Shown one piece after another: positions 8,976 to 16,742 of a stretch of 64,000 bases of DNA. The position numbers were made by a program, and so were the translations under genes. The first letter of the stretch is position 1; each line of letters starts with the position of its first letter. The notes beneath the pieces are model-generated. The model ran no database searches and was not told the origin of the DNA. It worked only from the letters and a program-made list of their open reading frames with translations. Source of the DNA: Pseudonocardia parietis (lineage in GTDB: Bacteria > Actinomycetota > Actinomycetes > Mycobacteriales > Pseudonocardiaceae); the NCBI RefSeq assembly GCF_017876315.1, contig NZ_JAGINU010000001.1:4712001-4776000 (forward strand), read 5' to 3'.

Positions 8976-8985
8976 TCGGGCTCCA
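8953..8985. terminator. Bidirectional hairpin between pseudophosphatase and tex
   Basis: Perfect 12-base arms (8953-8964 and 8974-8985) around a 9-base loop. The hairpin spans the stop codon of the rightward gene and ends 7 bases from the stop of the leftward tex gene. Confidence 0.7.
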
Positions 8986-8991
8986 GGGGTC

Positions 8992-11508
8992 TCAGCCCTT
9001 GCCGAAGCCGGCGCGGCGCAGCGCGTCGGCCATGGCGTCGTTCGCCGGGGCGGGGCGGCCGCGGTCGTTCCCGGCGCCGCGACCACCACGACCGTCGCCC
9101 TTGCCGCCGGAGTCGCCCTTGCCACCGGGCTTGCCGCCGCCCGTGCCGCCGCTCTTGCCACCGCGGTCGTTCTGCGGGCGCCCGCCACCACGCGGGCCGC
9201 CCCGGCCGCCGCTCTCGCCGCCGCCCCGGCCGCCGTGCTCGCCGCCTGCGCGGCCCCCGCGCTCGCCGCCGCCCTGGCCGCGCCCGCCACCGCGCTGCTT
9301 GTCCGCGCCCGGCTCGTCGTCGAGGCGCAGCGTCAGCGAGATCCGCTTGCGGGCCTCGTCGACCTCCAGGACCTTCACCTTCACCACGTCGCCGGACTTG
9401 GCGACGTCGCGCGGGTCGGACACGAAGTCCTTGCTCATCGCCGAGACGTGGACCAGACCGTCCTGGTGCACGCCGACGTCGACGAACGCGCCGAACGCGG
9501 CCACGTTCGTCACGACGCCCTCGAGCAGCATGCCGACCCGCAGGTCGGAGATCTTGTGCACGCCCTCGGCGAAGGTCGCGGTGCGGAAGGCGGGGCGCGG
9601 GTCGCGGCCCGGCTTCTCCAGCTCGGTGAGGATGTCGGTGACGGTCGGGAGGCCGACGGTGTCGTCGACGTACTCCTTGGGCTTGATCTGGTGCAGCCGC
9701 GCGGCGTTACCCATCAGCTCGGAGACGTCGATCTTGGTGCGCTCCACCATCTTCCGGACGACCGGGTAGGACTCCGGGTGGACGCCGGTCACGTCCAGCG
9801 GTTCGTCTCCACCGCGGATGCGCAGGAAGCCCGCGCACTGCTCGAACGCCTTCGGGCCGAGCCGGGCCACGTCGGTGAGCGCGCCGCGGCTGCGGAACGG
9901 GCCGTTCGAGTCCCGGTGCGCGACGATCCCGGTCGCGAGGGTCTCCGAGATCCCGGACACCCGGCGCAGCAGCGGCGCCGACGCCGAGTTCAGGTCGACG
10001 CCGACGGCGTTCACACAGTCCTCGACGACCGAGTCCAGCGACCGCGACAGCGCCGACTCGGGCAGGTCGTGCTGGTACTGGCCGACGCCGATGGACTTCG
10101 GGTCGATCTTGACGAGCTCGGCGAGCGGGTCCTGCAGCCGGCGGGCGATCGAGACGGCGCCGCGCAGCGACACGTCCATGTCGGGCAGCTCGGCCGACGC
10201 GTACGCCGACGCCGAGTACACCGACGCACCCGCCTCGGAGACCATGACCTTGGTCAGCTTCAGGCCGGGGTTCTGCTTGATCAGCTCGCCGGCCAGGGCG
10301 TCGGTCTCCCGGGACGCGGTGCCGTTGCCGATCGCGACCAGCTCGACCGCGTGCTTCGTGCACAGCGCGGCGAGGGTCTTGAGCGCGCCCGCCTTGTCCT
10401 TGCGCGGCTCGTGCGGGTAGATCACCGCGGTGTCGACGACCTTGCCGGTCGCGTCGACGACGGCGACCTTGACGCCGGTCCGCAGGCCCGGGTCGAGGCC
10501 GATGGTGGCCCGCGTGCCGGCCGGGGCGGCGAGCAGCAGGTCGCGCAGGTTCACCGCGAACACGCCGATCGCGCCCTCCTCGGCGGCGGTGCGCAGCCGG
10601 ACCCGGATGTCGATGCCCAGCGCGGTGAGCAGCCGGGTGCGCCAGGCCCAGCGGACGACGCCGAGCAGCCACGCATCCGCCGGACGGCCCCGGTCCGCGA
10701 TGCCGTACTCGGCGGCGATCAGGCGCTCGTACGGGTTCGGCTCCTCGTCGGCGTCACCGGCGTCGAGGGTGATGTCGAGGGCCTCCTCGGCCTCGCCGCG
10801 GAAGGCGGCGAGGATCCGGTGCGACGGCAGCGTGGTGAACTTCTCGGAGAACTCGAAGTAGTCGGAGAACTTCGCCGCGGCCGGGTCGTCCTCCTTGCCC
10901 TCGCGCACCTTCGTCACGAGCCGGCCGCCGGCCCACATGCGCTCGCGCAGGCCGCCGACCAGGTCGGCGTTCTCCCCGATCCGCTCGACCAGGATCGACC
11001 GGGCGCCCTCCAGCGCGGCGCCGGCGTCGGCGACCTGGTCGTTCACGTAGCCCGCCGCCTCGGTGTGCGGGTCGAGGGCCGGGTCGCCGAGCAGCGCGTC
11101 CGCGAGGGGCTCGAGGCCCTGCTCACGCGCGATCATCGCCTTGGTCCGGCGCTTGGGCTTGAAGGGCAGGTAGATGTCCTCGAGCCGGGCCTTCGACTCC
11201 GCGGCCCAGATCCGGCCCTCGAGGGCCTCGTCGAGCTTGCCCTGCTGGCGGATGGAGTCGAGCACCGTCGCGCGGCGATCCTCCAGCTCACGCAGGTAGC
11301 GCAGCCGCTCCTCGAGGGTGCGCAGCGCGACGTCGTCGAGACCTCCCGTGGCCTCCTTCCGGTAGCGGGCCACGAAGGGGACCGTCGAGCCCTCGTCCAG
11401 CAGGGCCACCGCGGCCCCGACCTGGTTCGGCCGGGCGCCGAGCTCGTCGGCGATCCGCTGGTTGATCGAGCGATGCTGCTGGGTGTCGGGGAGAACCGTG
11501 CCTGTCAC
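8992..11508 (-). CDS. tex: Tex family RNA-binding transcription accessory protein
   Basis: Cytoplasmic nucleic-acid-binding factor of 838 residues linked in other bacteria to transcription and toxin gene expression. Domains in order are the Tex N-terminal helical region (about 1-190, with VPFVARYRKEATGGLDD), a YqgF/RNase-H-like domain (about 325-450, TIGLDPGLRTGVKVAVVD), helix-hairpin-helix repeats (about 490-570, NSASAPLLRRVSGI) and an S1 domain (about 640-710, GVVTNVAAFGAFVDVGVHQ). A Gly/Arg-rich tail of roughly 100 residues follows, ending MADALRRAGFGKG. The tail is longer than in proteobacterial Tex and resembles RGG-box RNA-binding tails. The start is GTG 11508. Confidence 0.95.
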   Translation of the reverse strand: MTGTVLPDTQQHRSINQRIADELGARPNQVGAAVALLDEGSTVPFVARYRKEATGGLDDVALRTLEERLRYLRELEDRRATVLDSIRQQGKLDEALEGRIWAAESKARLEDIYLPFKPKRRTKAMIAREQGLEPLADALLGDPALDPHTEAAGYVNDQVADAGAALEGARSILVERIGENADLVGGLRERMWAGGRLVTKVREGKEDDPAAAKFSDYFEFSEKFTTLPSHRILAAFRGEAEEALDITLDAGDADEEPNPYERLIAAEYGIADRGRPADAWLLGVVRWAWRTRLLTALGIDIRVRLRTAAEEGAIGVFAVNLRDLLLAAPAGTRATIGLDPGLRTGVKVAVVDATGKVVDTAVIYPHEPRKDKAGALKTLAALCTKHAVELVAIGNGTASRETDALAGELIKQNPGLKLTKVMVSEAGASVYSASAYASAELPDMDVSLRGAVSIARRLQDPLAELVKIDPKSIGVGQYQHDLPESALSRSLDSVVEDCVNAVGVDLNSASAPLLRRVSGISETLATGIVAHRDSNGPFRSRGALTDVARLGPKAFEQCAGFLRIRGGDEPLDVTGVHPESYPVVRKMVERTKIDVSELMGNAARLHQIKPKEYVDDTVGLPTVTDILTELEKPGRDPRPAFRTATFAEGVHKISDLRVGMLLEGVVTNVAAFGAFVDVGVHQDGLVHVSAMSKDFVSDPRDVAKSGDVVKVKVLEVDEARKRISLTLRLDDEPGADKQRGGGRGQGGGERGGRAGGEHGGRGGGESGGRGGPRGGGRPQNDRGGKSGGTGGGKPGGKGDSGGKGDGRGGRGAGNDRGRPAPANDAMADALRRAGFGKG

Positions 11509-11580
11509 CGCACCATCGTCGCGAACGGGGTCCCGGTGGCGACCGCCGGGTGGGTGGTCTGCGGCGGTGAACCGCCCGCG

Positions 11581-12213
11581 TCACCGGTCGCGGGGGGCCG
11601 CGTCCCCGGTGTCGGCCGCGAGCCCGCGCACCAGCGCCATGAGGACCCGGGAGAGGAGATCCGGCGCGACCACGTCCGGGTCGAGCCGGACCTGCCGCAG
11701 CAGCCCCTGGTAGAGGGCCATCACCACGGTGGCGAACTCCTCGTCGGACATCCCGATGTCCACGCCGATGTGCCCGCGTTGCTCGGCGAACGTCCGGCTG
11801 GTCTCGTGCCGGGCCGCGGCCTCGTACTCGACGAGCGCGCGCCGCAGGGCGGGGGTCCGCATGGCCGAGACCCAGGTCTCGGCGTCGAGCAGGGTCCGGC
11901 GTCTCGATCCGGCCGCCTCGTGCAGGATGTCGTCGGGTGTCGAGACGCCTTCGGCCAGGCCGACCGCCATGCCGTCGCGGACCCGCGCCACGTCCCGGGC
12001 GAGGTGCTCGGACATCAACGCCTCGAACAGTTCCTGCTTGCTGCCGAACCGGCTGTAGATCGACCCGACCGACACCCCGGCGGCGCCCGCGATCTCGTCG
12101 ACGGAAGCACCGGCGTACCCCTGTTCGGCGAACACCTCGGCGGCCGCCTCGAGCAACCGCGCGCGGGTGCGGGCCGCCCCGTTCCGGAGCGGCCGGTGTC
12201 GATCCTGCGCCAC
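11581..12213 (-). CDS. TetR family transcriptional regulator
   Basis: A 210-residue regulator with an N-terminal TetR DNA-binding domain (ARLLEAAAEVFAEQGYAGAS, then VDEIAGAAGVSVGSIYSRFG, residues about 16-65) and a helical ligand domain. GTG 12213 has GGGGGAGG upstream. It lies 72 bases upstream of tex and 44 bases downstream of another TetR gene on the same strand. Its target and ligand are not visible from the sequence. Confidence 0.88.
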   Translation of the reverse strand: MAQDRHRPLRNGAARTRARLLEAAAEVFAEQGYAGASVDEIAGAAGVSVGSIYSRFGSKQELFEALMSEHLARDVARVRDGMAVGLAEGVSTPDDILHEAAGSRRRTLLDAETWVSAMRTPALRRALVEYEAAARHETSRTFAEQRGHIGVDIGMSDEEFATVVMALYQGLLRQVRLDPDVVAPDLLSRVLMALVRGLAADTGDAAPRDR

Positions 12214-12257
12214 CGTTCCTCCCCCGGCGCCGGCGTCGATGGTCCCGCCGGATCCTG

Positions 12258-12878
12258 CTACAGATCAGGTCCGAAGTCCCGCGCCCTTCCACTGTCCGGA
12301 AAGGACCGTGCCGCACCGAGCGCCGGGAGCACGACGACGGCCACGTAGTCCCGCAGGTACGCGGTGTCGACAATGGGATCGGGCCCGCCCAGCAGCGACG
12401 GCGCCAGCACGGCTCCGGTGAGCAGATGCTGCAGGTACCGGGTGGCCGGGGGTTCCGCGGGCAGCTCCCGCCGCCGCACCGCACGGGCCACGATCGCCCG
12501 CAGCGCCTCGACCTCCGGCAGCAGCCGGGCGGACAGCGCCGCGAGCAGCGCCGGGTCGTCCTGGCCCGCCCGGGCGATCCCCAGCACGATCGGCACGTTC
12601 TCCGTGGCCCGCTCGGCCAGCATGTCCGCGACCGCGCCGAGGTCGCCGGCCAGCGACCCGGTGTCGATCCGGCCGAACGCGATTCCGCTCTGCACGGACA
12701 CCGCCTCGACCACGAGCGACGCCTTGTCGCCCCACTGCCGGTACAGGGTCGCCTTGCTGGTGCGGGTGGCGGCGGCGATCGCCTCGACGGTCGTCTCCTC
12801 GAACCCGCGCTCGGCGACGATCCGGCGGGTCGCGTCGAGCACCTCGCGCCGCCGCTCGGCCGGAAAGCGGCTGCTCAC
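12258..12878 (-). CDS. TetR family transcriptional regulator coupled to GXWXG protein
   Basis: A 206-residue TetR protein; the helix-turn-helix lies at about residues 10-55 (TVEAIAAATRTSKATLYRQW). The C-terminal part has the TetR_C-like pattern (GIARAGQDDPALLAALSARLL). Its GTG start overlaps the stop codon of the upstream gene by 4 bases (GTGA), so the two are translated together. The palindrome at 13434-13457, just upstream of the first gene of the pair, is the natural candidate for an autoregulatory operator. Confidence 0.88.
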   Translation of the reverse strand: MSSRFPAERRREVLDATRRIVAERGFEETTVEAIAAATRTSKATLYRQWGDKASLVVEAVSVQSGIAFGRIDTGSLAGDLGAVADMLAERATENVPIVLGIARAGQDDPALLAALSARLLPEVEALRAIVARAVRRRELPAEPPATRYLQHLLTGAVLAPSLLGGPDPIVDTAYLRDYVAVVVLPALGAARSFPDSGRARDFGPDL

Positions 12879-13420
12879 TCCCGGCGCAGGAAGAACATGA
12901 ACGGCTGCTCCAGGCCACGCATGTCCATCGCGCCGAGCAGCGTGTCGCCGTCGACCCTGCGGAAGGCGTCGAGGATCGGCAGGTCGTCGTAACACATGGT
13001 GGCGCTGTCGACGTCGCGGTAGCGGGTGAGCCGCAGCCGGGCCTTCGGGGCGCGGGTGCCGAGGGCCGGGCCGAGCACCCGCGCGGCCCTGGCCAGCGCC
13101 GGGTTGCGCAGCGCGGCCGGGTACCGCAGCAGCGCCGGTAGCGGGAGCAGGCCCGGGTTCAGGCTGAACGTCCCGCCGCCTGCCCGGTCCATGACCAGTG
13201 GATGGACGTCCTCGGGCGAGTCGAAGCGCTTGCCGTGCCAGCCGAACCGGCCGAGCAGCCCGTCCATCGGGTTGCCGGTCGGGATCTCGCCGCCGGTCCA
13301 CCGGCCGAGCAGCTCCTCGACGGTGACCGCGGGCAGCCCGTCGAAGAACGCCAGCGCCTCGCCGATCGTGGCGCCGTGCTCCAGGTACCGGAGGGTATCG
13401 GCCGGGGCGGTGGTGGTCAT
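12875..13420 (-). CDS. GXWXG/DUF4334 domain protein
   Basis: A 181-residue protein with an N-terminal GXWXG motif (LLGRWTGGEIPTG, near residue 37) and a C-terminal DUF4334-like part (MCYDDLPILDAFRRVDGDTLLGAMD, near 143). The family is common in actinobacteria and fungi and has no firm function; a small lipocalin-like ligand-binding fold is sometimes suggested. No signal peptide is seen. It is the first gene of a two-gene operon with a TetR regulator, so it probably responds to a small molecule that the regulator senses. Confidence 0.82.
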   Translation of the reverse strand: MTTTAPADTLRYLEHGATIGEALAFFDGLPAVTVEELLGRWTGGEIPTGNPMDGLLGRFGWHGKRFDSPEDVHPLVMDRAGGGTFSLNPGLLPLPALLRYPAALRNPALARAARVLGPALGTRAPKARLRLTRYRDVDSATMCYDDLPILDAFRRVDGDTLLGAMDMRGLEQPFMFFLRRE

Positions 13421-13433
13421 CCGGAACTCCTGT

Positions 13434-13457
13434 CATCGAAACGGGTTCGTTTCGATG
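13434..13457. promoter_or_regulatory. Perfect palindrome, likely TetR operator
   Basis: Arms catcgaaacg (13434-13443) and cgtttcgatg (13448-13457) are exact complements around the spacer ggtt. The element lies 13 bases upstream of the start of the GXWXG gene, inside its promoter or 5' leader. Size and symmetry fit a TetR dimer site, most simply the product of the gene at 12258. Confidence 0.7.
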
Positions 13458-13483
13458 CCACCGTACCGTCCGGCGCCGAGCGC

Positions 13484-14377
13484 TCAGGCCGCCGACGGGT
13501 GGGCGAGCTGCTCGGACAGGTACTTCTCGCCCTCGTCGCCGGCGACCGTCACGACCGTGGCGCCCGGGTGCGCGGCGAGCCACCGGCGCGCGGCGACGAG
13601 GTGGGCGCCGGTGCTCGGGCCGACGAACAGCCCGAACGTCCGGGCGAGGCGGGCCGACTCGGCGAGCGCCTCGCCGTCGTCCACGGCCACGACGTCGGAG
13701 ATCTCGTGCCGGTGCCGGGCCACGATGCCGGGAACGAAGCCGTCGGAGATCCCCTCGATCCGGTGCCTGCCGATCTCACCGCAGCACAGGGTCCGGGATC
13801 CGGACGGTTCCACCCCCAGCAGCACGCACCCCGGCGCGACCGCCCGGAAGGAGCGCCCGACCCCGACCAGGGTGCCGCCGGTGCCGATCCCGCAGACCAG
13901 CGCGTCGGGCACCGCGGGCAGACCGGCCAGGATCTCCGGGCCCAAACCGGACGCGTTCGCCTCGACGTTCCACTCGCCGTCGAACTGGCCGGGATGGAAC
14001 CAGCCGTCCTGCTCGCCGAGCGACCGGGCGAGCCCGAGCGCGTCGGTCACGTGGAAGTCCCCCACCTCGACGACCTCGGCCCCGAACGCCCGGGAGATCG
14101 CGGTCCGCTCCGTGGACAGCCCGGCTGCGGTCACGACCACCATCCGGTAGCCGAGCACGGCCGCGACCATCGCCATCGCGTTGCCGGTGTTGCCGGAGGT
14201 GGCCTCGACGATCGTGTCGCCGGCCCGCAGCCGCCCCTGCTCGGCAGCACGGGTGATCACGTACCGGGCCATCCTGGCCTTCACCGAACCGGACGGGTTG
14301 AGGTGCTCGCACTTCACCCAGACGCCGTCCACCCGGATCAGCGGCGTACGCCCGACGGCGTCCAGAATGGTGCTCAC
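13484..14377 (-). CDS. Cysteine-synthase-like PLP enzyme
   Basis: A 297-residue member of the PLP fold-type II family. Visible features are the PLP lysine Lys33 in NPSGSVKARMA, the substrate loop TSGNTGNAM, the phosphate-binding loop GIGTGGTLVG and the C-terminal GEKYL. The Asp that normally follows the PLP lysine (SVKDR) is Ala here. The family makes cysteine from O-acetylserine, but relatives are serine/threonine deaminases or beta-substituting enzymes. It is the last gene of an operon for N-methylglycine breakdown (start overlapping the oxygenase stop by 4 bases), so a role on serine or another pathway product is plausible. I would not call it cysK. Confidence 0.8.
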   Translation of the reverse strand: MSTILDAVGRTPLIRVDGVWVKCEHLNPSGSVKARMARYVITRAAEQGRLRAGDTIVEATSGNTGNAMAMVAAVLGYRMVVVTAAGLSTERTAISRAFGAEVVEVGDFHVTDALGLARSLGEQDGWFHPGQFDGEWNVEANASGLGPEILAGLPAVPDALVCGIGTGGTLVGVGRSFRAVAPGCVLLGVEPSGSRTLCCGEIGRHRIEGISDGFVPGIVARHRHEISDVVAVDDGEALAESARLARTFGLFVGPSTGAHLVAARRWLAAHPGATVVTVAGDEGEKYLSEQLAHPSAA

Positions 14378-15573
14378 GCCGCACCCCCGTTCCAGTCCTC
14401 GTAGGACACGTCGGCGACCCCGGGCAGGGTGGCGATCTCACCGAGCATCGTGCGGACCCAGGTGTGGAACTGTTCGATGTGGTGCTCGGTCGGGACCAGC
14501 ACGCCGCCGCCGGCGTAGGCCCGCGACGCCATCCCGTGCTGGCAGCGCTCGCAGGCGTCGAAGTCCTGGCGGTTGACCCGGTCGAACAGCTCCACCGACC
14601 CCGATACGTCCACACCGGACTCGATCACCCCCGGTTCGAAGAGCCAGTCGCACTCGACGACGGTGCGGTCCGGCCCGGTCGGGAACATCCGGTGCACGAT
14701 CACGTGGTCGGGCACCAGGTTGAGGAACACCTGCGGCAGCACGGTGACGGCGAAGTACCGGCGGTCCTGGTCGTCGTCGATGCCGGGGAGCCGTTCGTGC
14801 CCGGCGGAGCCGTCGACGGTGAACCCGCCGACCCGGTCCCCCATCCGAGCGCCGTGCCCGACGTAGTACTGCGCCGCCCAGCCCTGCGCGAACTCCGGCA
14901 GCACACCGGTGAGCTCGGGGTGGATCGTCGCGCAGTGGTAGCACTCCATGAAGTTCTCGACGACGAGCTTCCAGTTCGCCCGCACCTCGTAGCTGATCCG
15001 CTTGCCGCGCACCAGGTTCTCGATCCCGTACCGGTCGACGGCGGCGGGGTCGCCGAGCCGGCCGGCGACGACGTCGACCACCGTCTCGTCGAACGACGGC
15101 GGTTCGTCGGCGAGGCAGACCCAGACGTAGCCGAGCCACTCGCGGACCGCCACCGTGACCAGCCCGAGGTCCTCCTTGCGCACGTCGCGCATCCTCGGCA
15201 GGTGCGGTGCGCCGACGAGCCGGCCCTCCAGGTCGTAGGACCAGGCGTGGTACGGGCAGCGGAAGGTCCGCCTGACCTGCCCCTCGGTCTCCACGCAGAG
15301 CCGCGCGCCGCGGTGCCGGCAGACGTTGAGGAAGGCCGTCACCGCACCCTCGCGGCTCCGGGTGACGATCACCGACTCGCGTCCGACGTCGACGGTGCGG
15401 AACATCCCGGGTTCGGCGACGTCGGCGCAGGCCACCGCGCAGAACCAGCGGGCCTCCAGGATGTGCTCGGCCTCGGCGTCGAACGTCGCGCGGTCGGTGT
15501 AGGAGCTGCCGGGAAGGGTCGGGCGCAGGCTCGGGCCCCGGTCGGCGTCGGGCTCGCTGCCGGTGGTGGTCAT
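14374..15573 (-). CDS. Rieske non-haem iron oxygenase, glycine-betaine demethylase type
   Basis: Oxygenase alpha subunit of 399 residues. The Rieske [2Fe-2S] ligands are Cys85, His87 (CRHRG), Cys106 and His109 (CPYHAW). The mononuclear iron site follows in VENFMECYHCATIHPEL (His213 and His218). This CYHC..HPE form is typical of the choline monooxygenase/GbcA group, which oxidatively removes a methyl group from glycine betaine or a related quaternary amine. No reductase partner gene (GbcB type) is present in the window. It overlaps both neighbours by 4 bases within the operon. Confidence 0.85.
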   Translation of the reverse strand: MTTTGSEPDADRGPSLRPTLPGSSYTDRATFDAEAEHILEARWFCAVACADVAEPGMFRTVDVGRESVIVTRSREGAVTAFLNVCRHRGARLCVETEGQVRRTFRCPYHAWSYDLEGRLVGAPHLPRMRDVRKEDLGLVTVAVREWLGYVWVCLADEPPSFDETVVDVVAGRLGDPAAVDRYGIENLVRGKRISYEVRANWKLVVENFMECYHCATIHPELTGVLPEFAQGWAAQYYVGHGARMGDRVGGFTVDGSAGHERLPGIDDDQDRRYFAVTVLPQVFLNLVPDHVIVHRMFPTGPDRTVVECDWLFEPGVIESGVDVSGSVELFDRVNRQDFDACERCQHGMASRAYAGGGVLVPTEHHIEQFHTWVRTMLGEIATLPGVADVSYEDWNGGAA

Positions 15574-16742
15574 GACGCGTACTCCCTGTACGAGCGCCCG
15601 GCCGGGCCCGCCGAGCGAGCCTCCGCCCGGAGCGCGGGACGGGTGGGATCGAACAGGCCGATCGGGTGCGGGGTCGCACCGTCGGCCACGAGGTCGGCGA
15701 CGATCTCGCCGACGACCGGCACGAACTTGAAGCCGTGCCCGGAGAACCCGCACGCGAGCACCACGCGCTCCTGCGCCGGGTGCCGGCCCAGCACGAAGTC
15801 GTGGTCCGGGGTGCACTCGTAGAGGCAGGTCTTGGCGCGGACGAACCGGTGCACCGCACCGGGCAGGTGCCGGGACGCGAAGTCCGCGATCCCGGTGACC
15901 TCCGTGTCGTGCACGGTGCGGTCGACCGTCTCCGGCGTGCACGGGTCGCCGCCCCGGAAGAACGCCAGCTTCACCAGCCCGTCCGCGTCGAGCGGGAAGC
16001 CGTAGACCTGCCGCGCACCCACGCCCTCCCAGATCCACACCGGGTGGCCGTCGAACGCGGCCGGGTCGTCGGGCTCGAACCAGAACTGGACGTAGCGCTC
16101 GGCCCGCACCGGCAGCCCGAGCAACGGCCCGGCCCATGCTCCGGGTGCGACGACGAGCCGGTCGGCCTCGAACTCGCCGCGGTCGGTGGTGACCCGGACG
16201 CCGGTCACGGTGGAGCTCCAGCCCAGCACGGTGACGCCGTGGCGAAGCTCGGCGCCGCCGCGTGCGGCCAGTTCCAGATGCGCGGTGACGCTCCGTTCCG
16301 GGTGCACGACGCCTGCCCGGTCCTCGACGACGGCGACCTCGTCACCGGCCGGGGTCATCGTCGGGAACCGGTCCTGGATCGCGGCCGCGTCGAGCAGTTC
16401 GTGCTCCAGGCCCCACCGGCGGGCGCTGGCGAGCGCGCCGGCAACGGTGGGCCCGCCGGGCCGACCGGCCCAGACGCCGCCGACCCAGCGGACCACCTCG
16501 TGGCCGCTCTCGGCCGCGGTGCGGTCCCACAGCTGCGTGGCGCGCCGCAGCAACGGCACGTAGGCCGGGTCCTCGAAGTAGGCCTGCCGGGTGATCCGGG
16601 AGCCGCCGTGCGAGGACCCCTGGTCGTGCGCGGGGCCGAACCGGTCGAGCCCGAGGACCCGCAGACCACGCGCCGTGAGGTGGTGCGCCGCGGCACTGCC
16701 CATCCCGCCGAGACCCACGACGATCACGTCGAATCCGGTCAT
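15570..16742 (-). CDS. Monomeric sarcosine oxidase / N-methyl amino acid oxidase
   Basis: FAD enzyme of 390 residues oxidising N-methyl amino acids, expected products being glycine, formaldehyde and H2O2. The N-terminal dinucleotide motif is VIVVGLGGMGSAAAHHL, followed by SSHGGSRITRQAYFEDP, a signature of the MSOX/MTOX group. The Cys in AKTCLYECTPDHDFVLG is placed where MSOX binds FAD covalently, and GFSGHGFKFVP is the conserved C-terminal flavin region. It overlaps its neighbours by 4 bases on each side. Sarcosine, N-methyltryptophan and pipecolate are alternative substrates for this family; context favours sarcosine. Confidence 0.85.
   Translation of the reverse strand: MTGFDVIVVGLGGMGSAAAHHLTARGLRVLGLDRFGPAHDQGSSHGGSRITRQAYFEDPAYVPLLRRATQLWDRTAAESGHEVVRWVGGVWAGRPGGPTVAGALASARRWGLEHELLDAAAIQDRFPTMTPAGDEVAVVEDRAGVVHPERSVTAHLELAARGGAELRHGVTVLGWSSTVTGVRVTTDRGEFEADRLVVAPGAWAGPLLGLPVRAERYVQFWFEPDDPAAFDGHPVWIWEGVGARQVYGFPLDADGLVKLAFFRGGDPCTPETVDRTVHDTEVTGIADFASRHLPGAVHRFVRAKTCLYECTPDHDFVLGRHPAQERVVLACGFSGHGFKFVPVVGEIVADLVADGATPHPIGLFDPTRPALRAEARSAGPAGRSYREYAS

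Noticed and set aside
8506..12348. A 1280-codon open frame on the plus strand opposite tex and the TetR genes
   Set aside because: It is the mirror of the GC-rich codon pattern of the minus-strand genes. It has no domain pattern, while the opposite strand shows complete Tex and TetR motifs.
13484..14377. Assigning cysK
   Set aside because: It has an operon context of amine demethylation and an altered SVKAR motif; no cysE partner is present.
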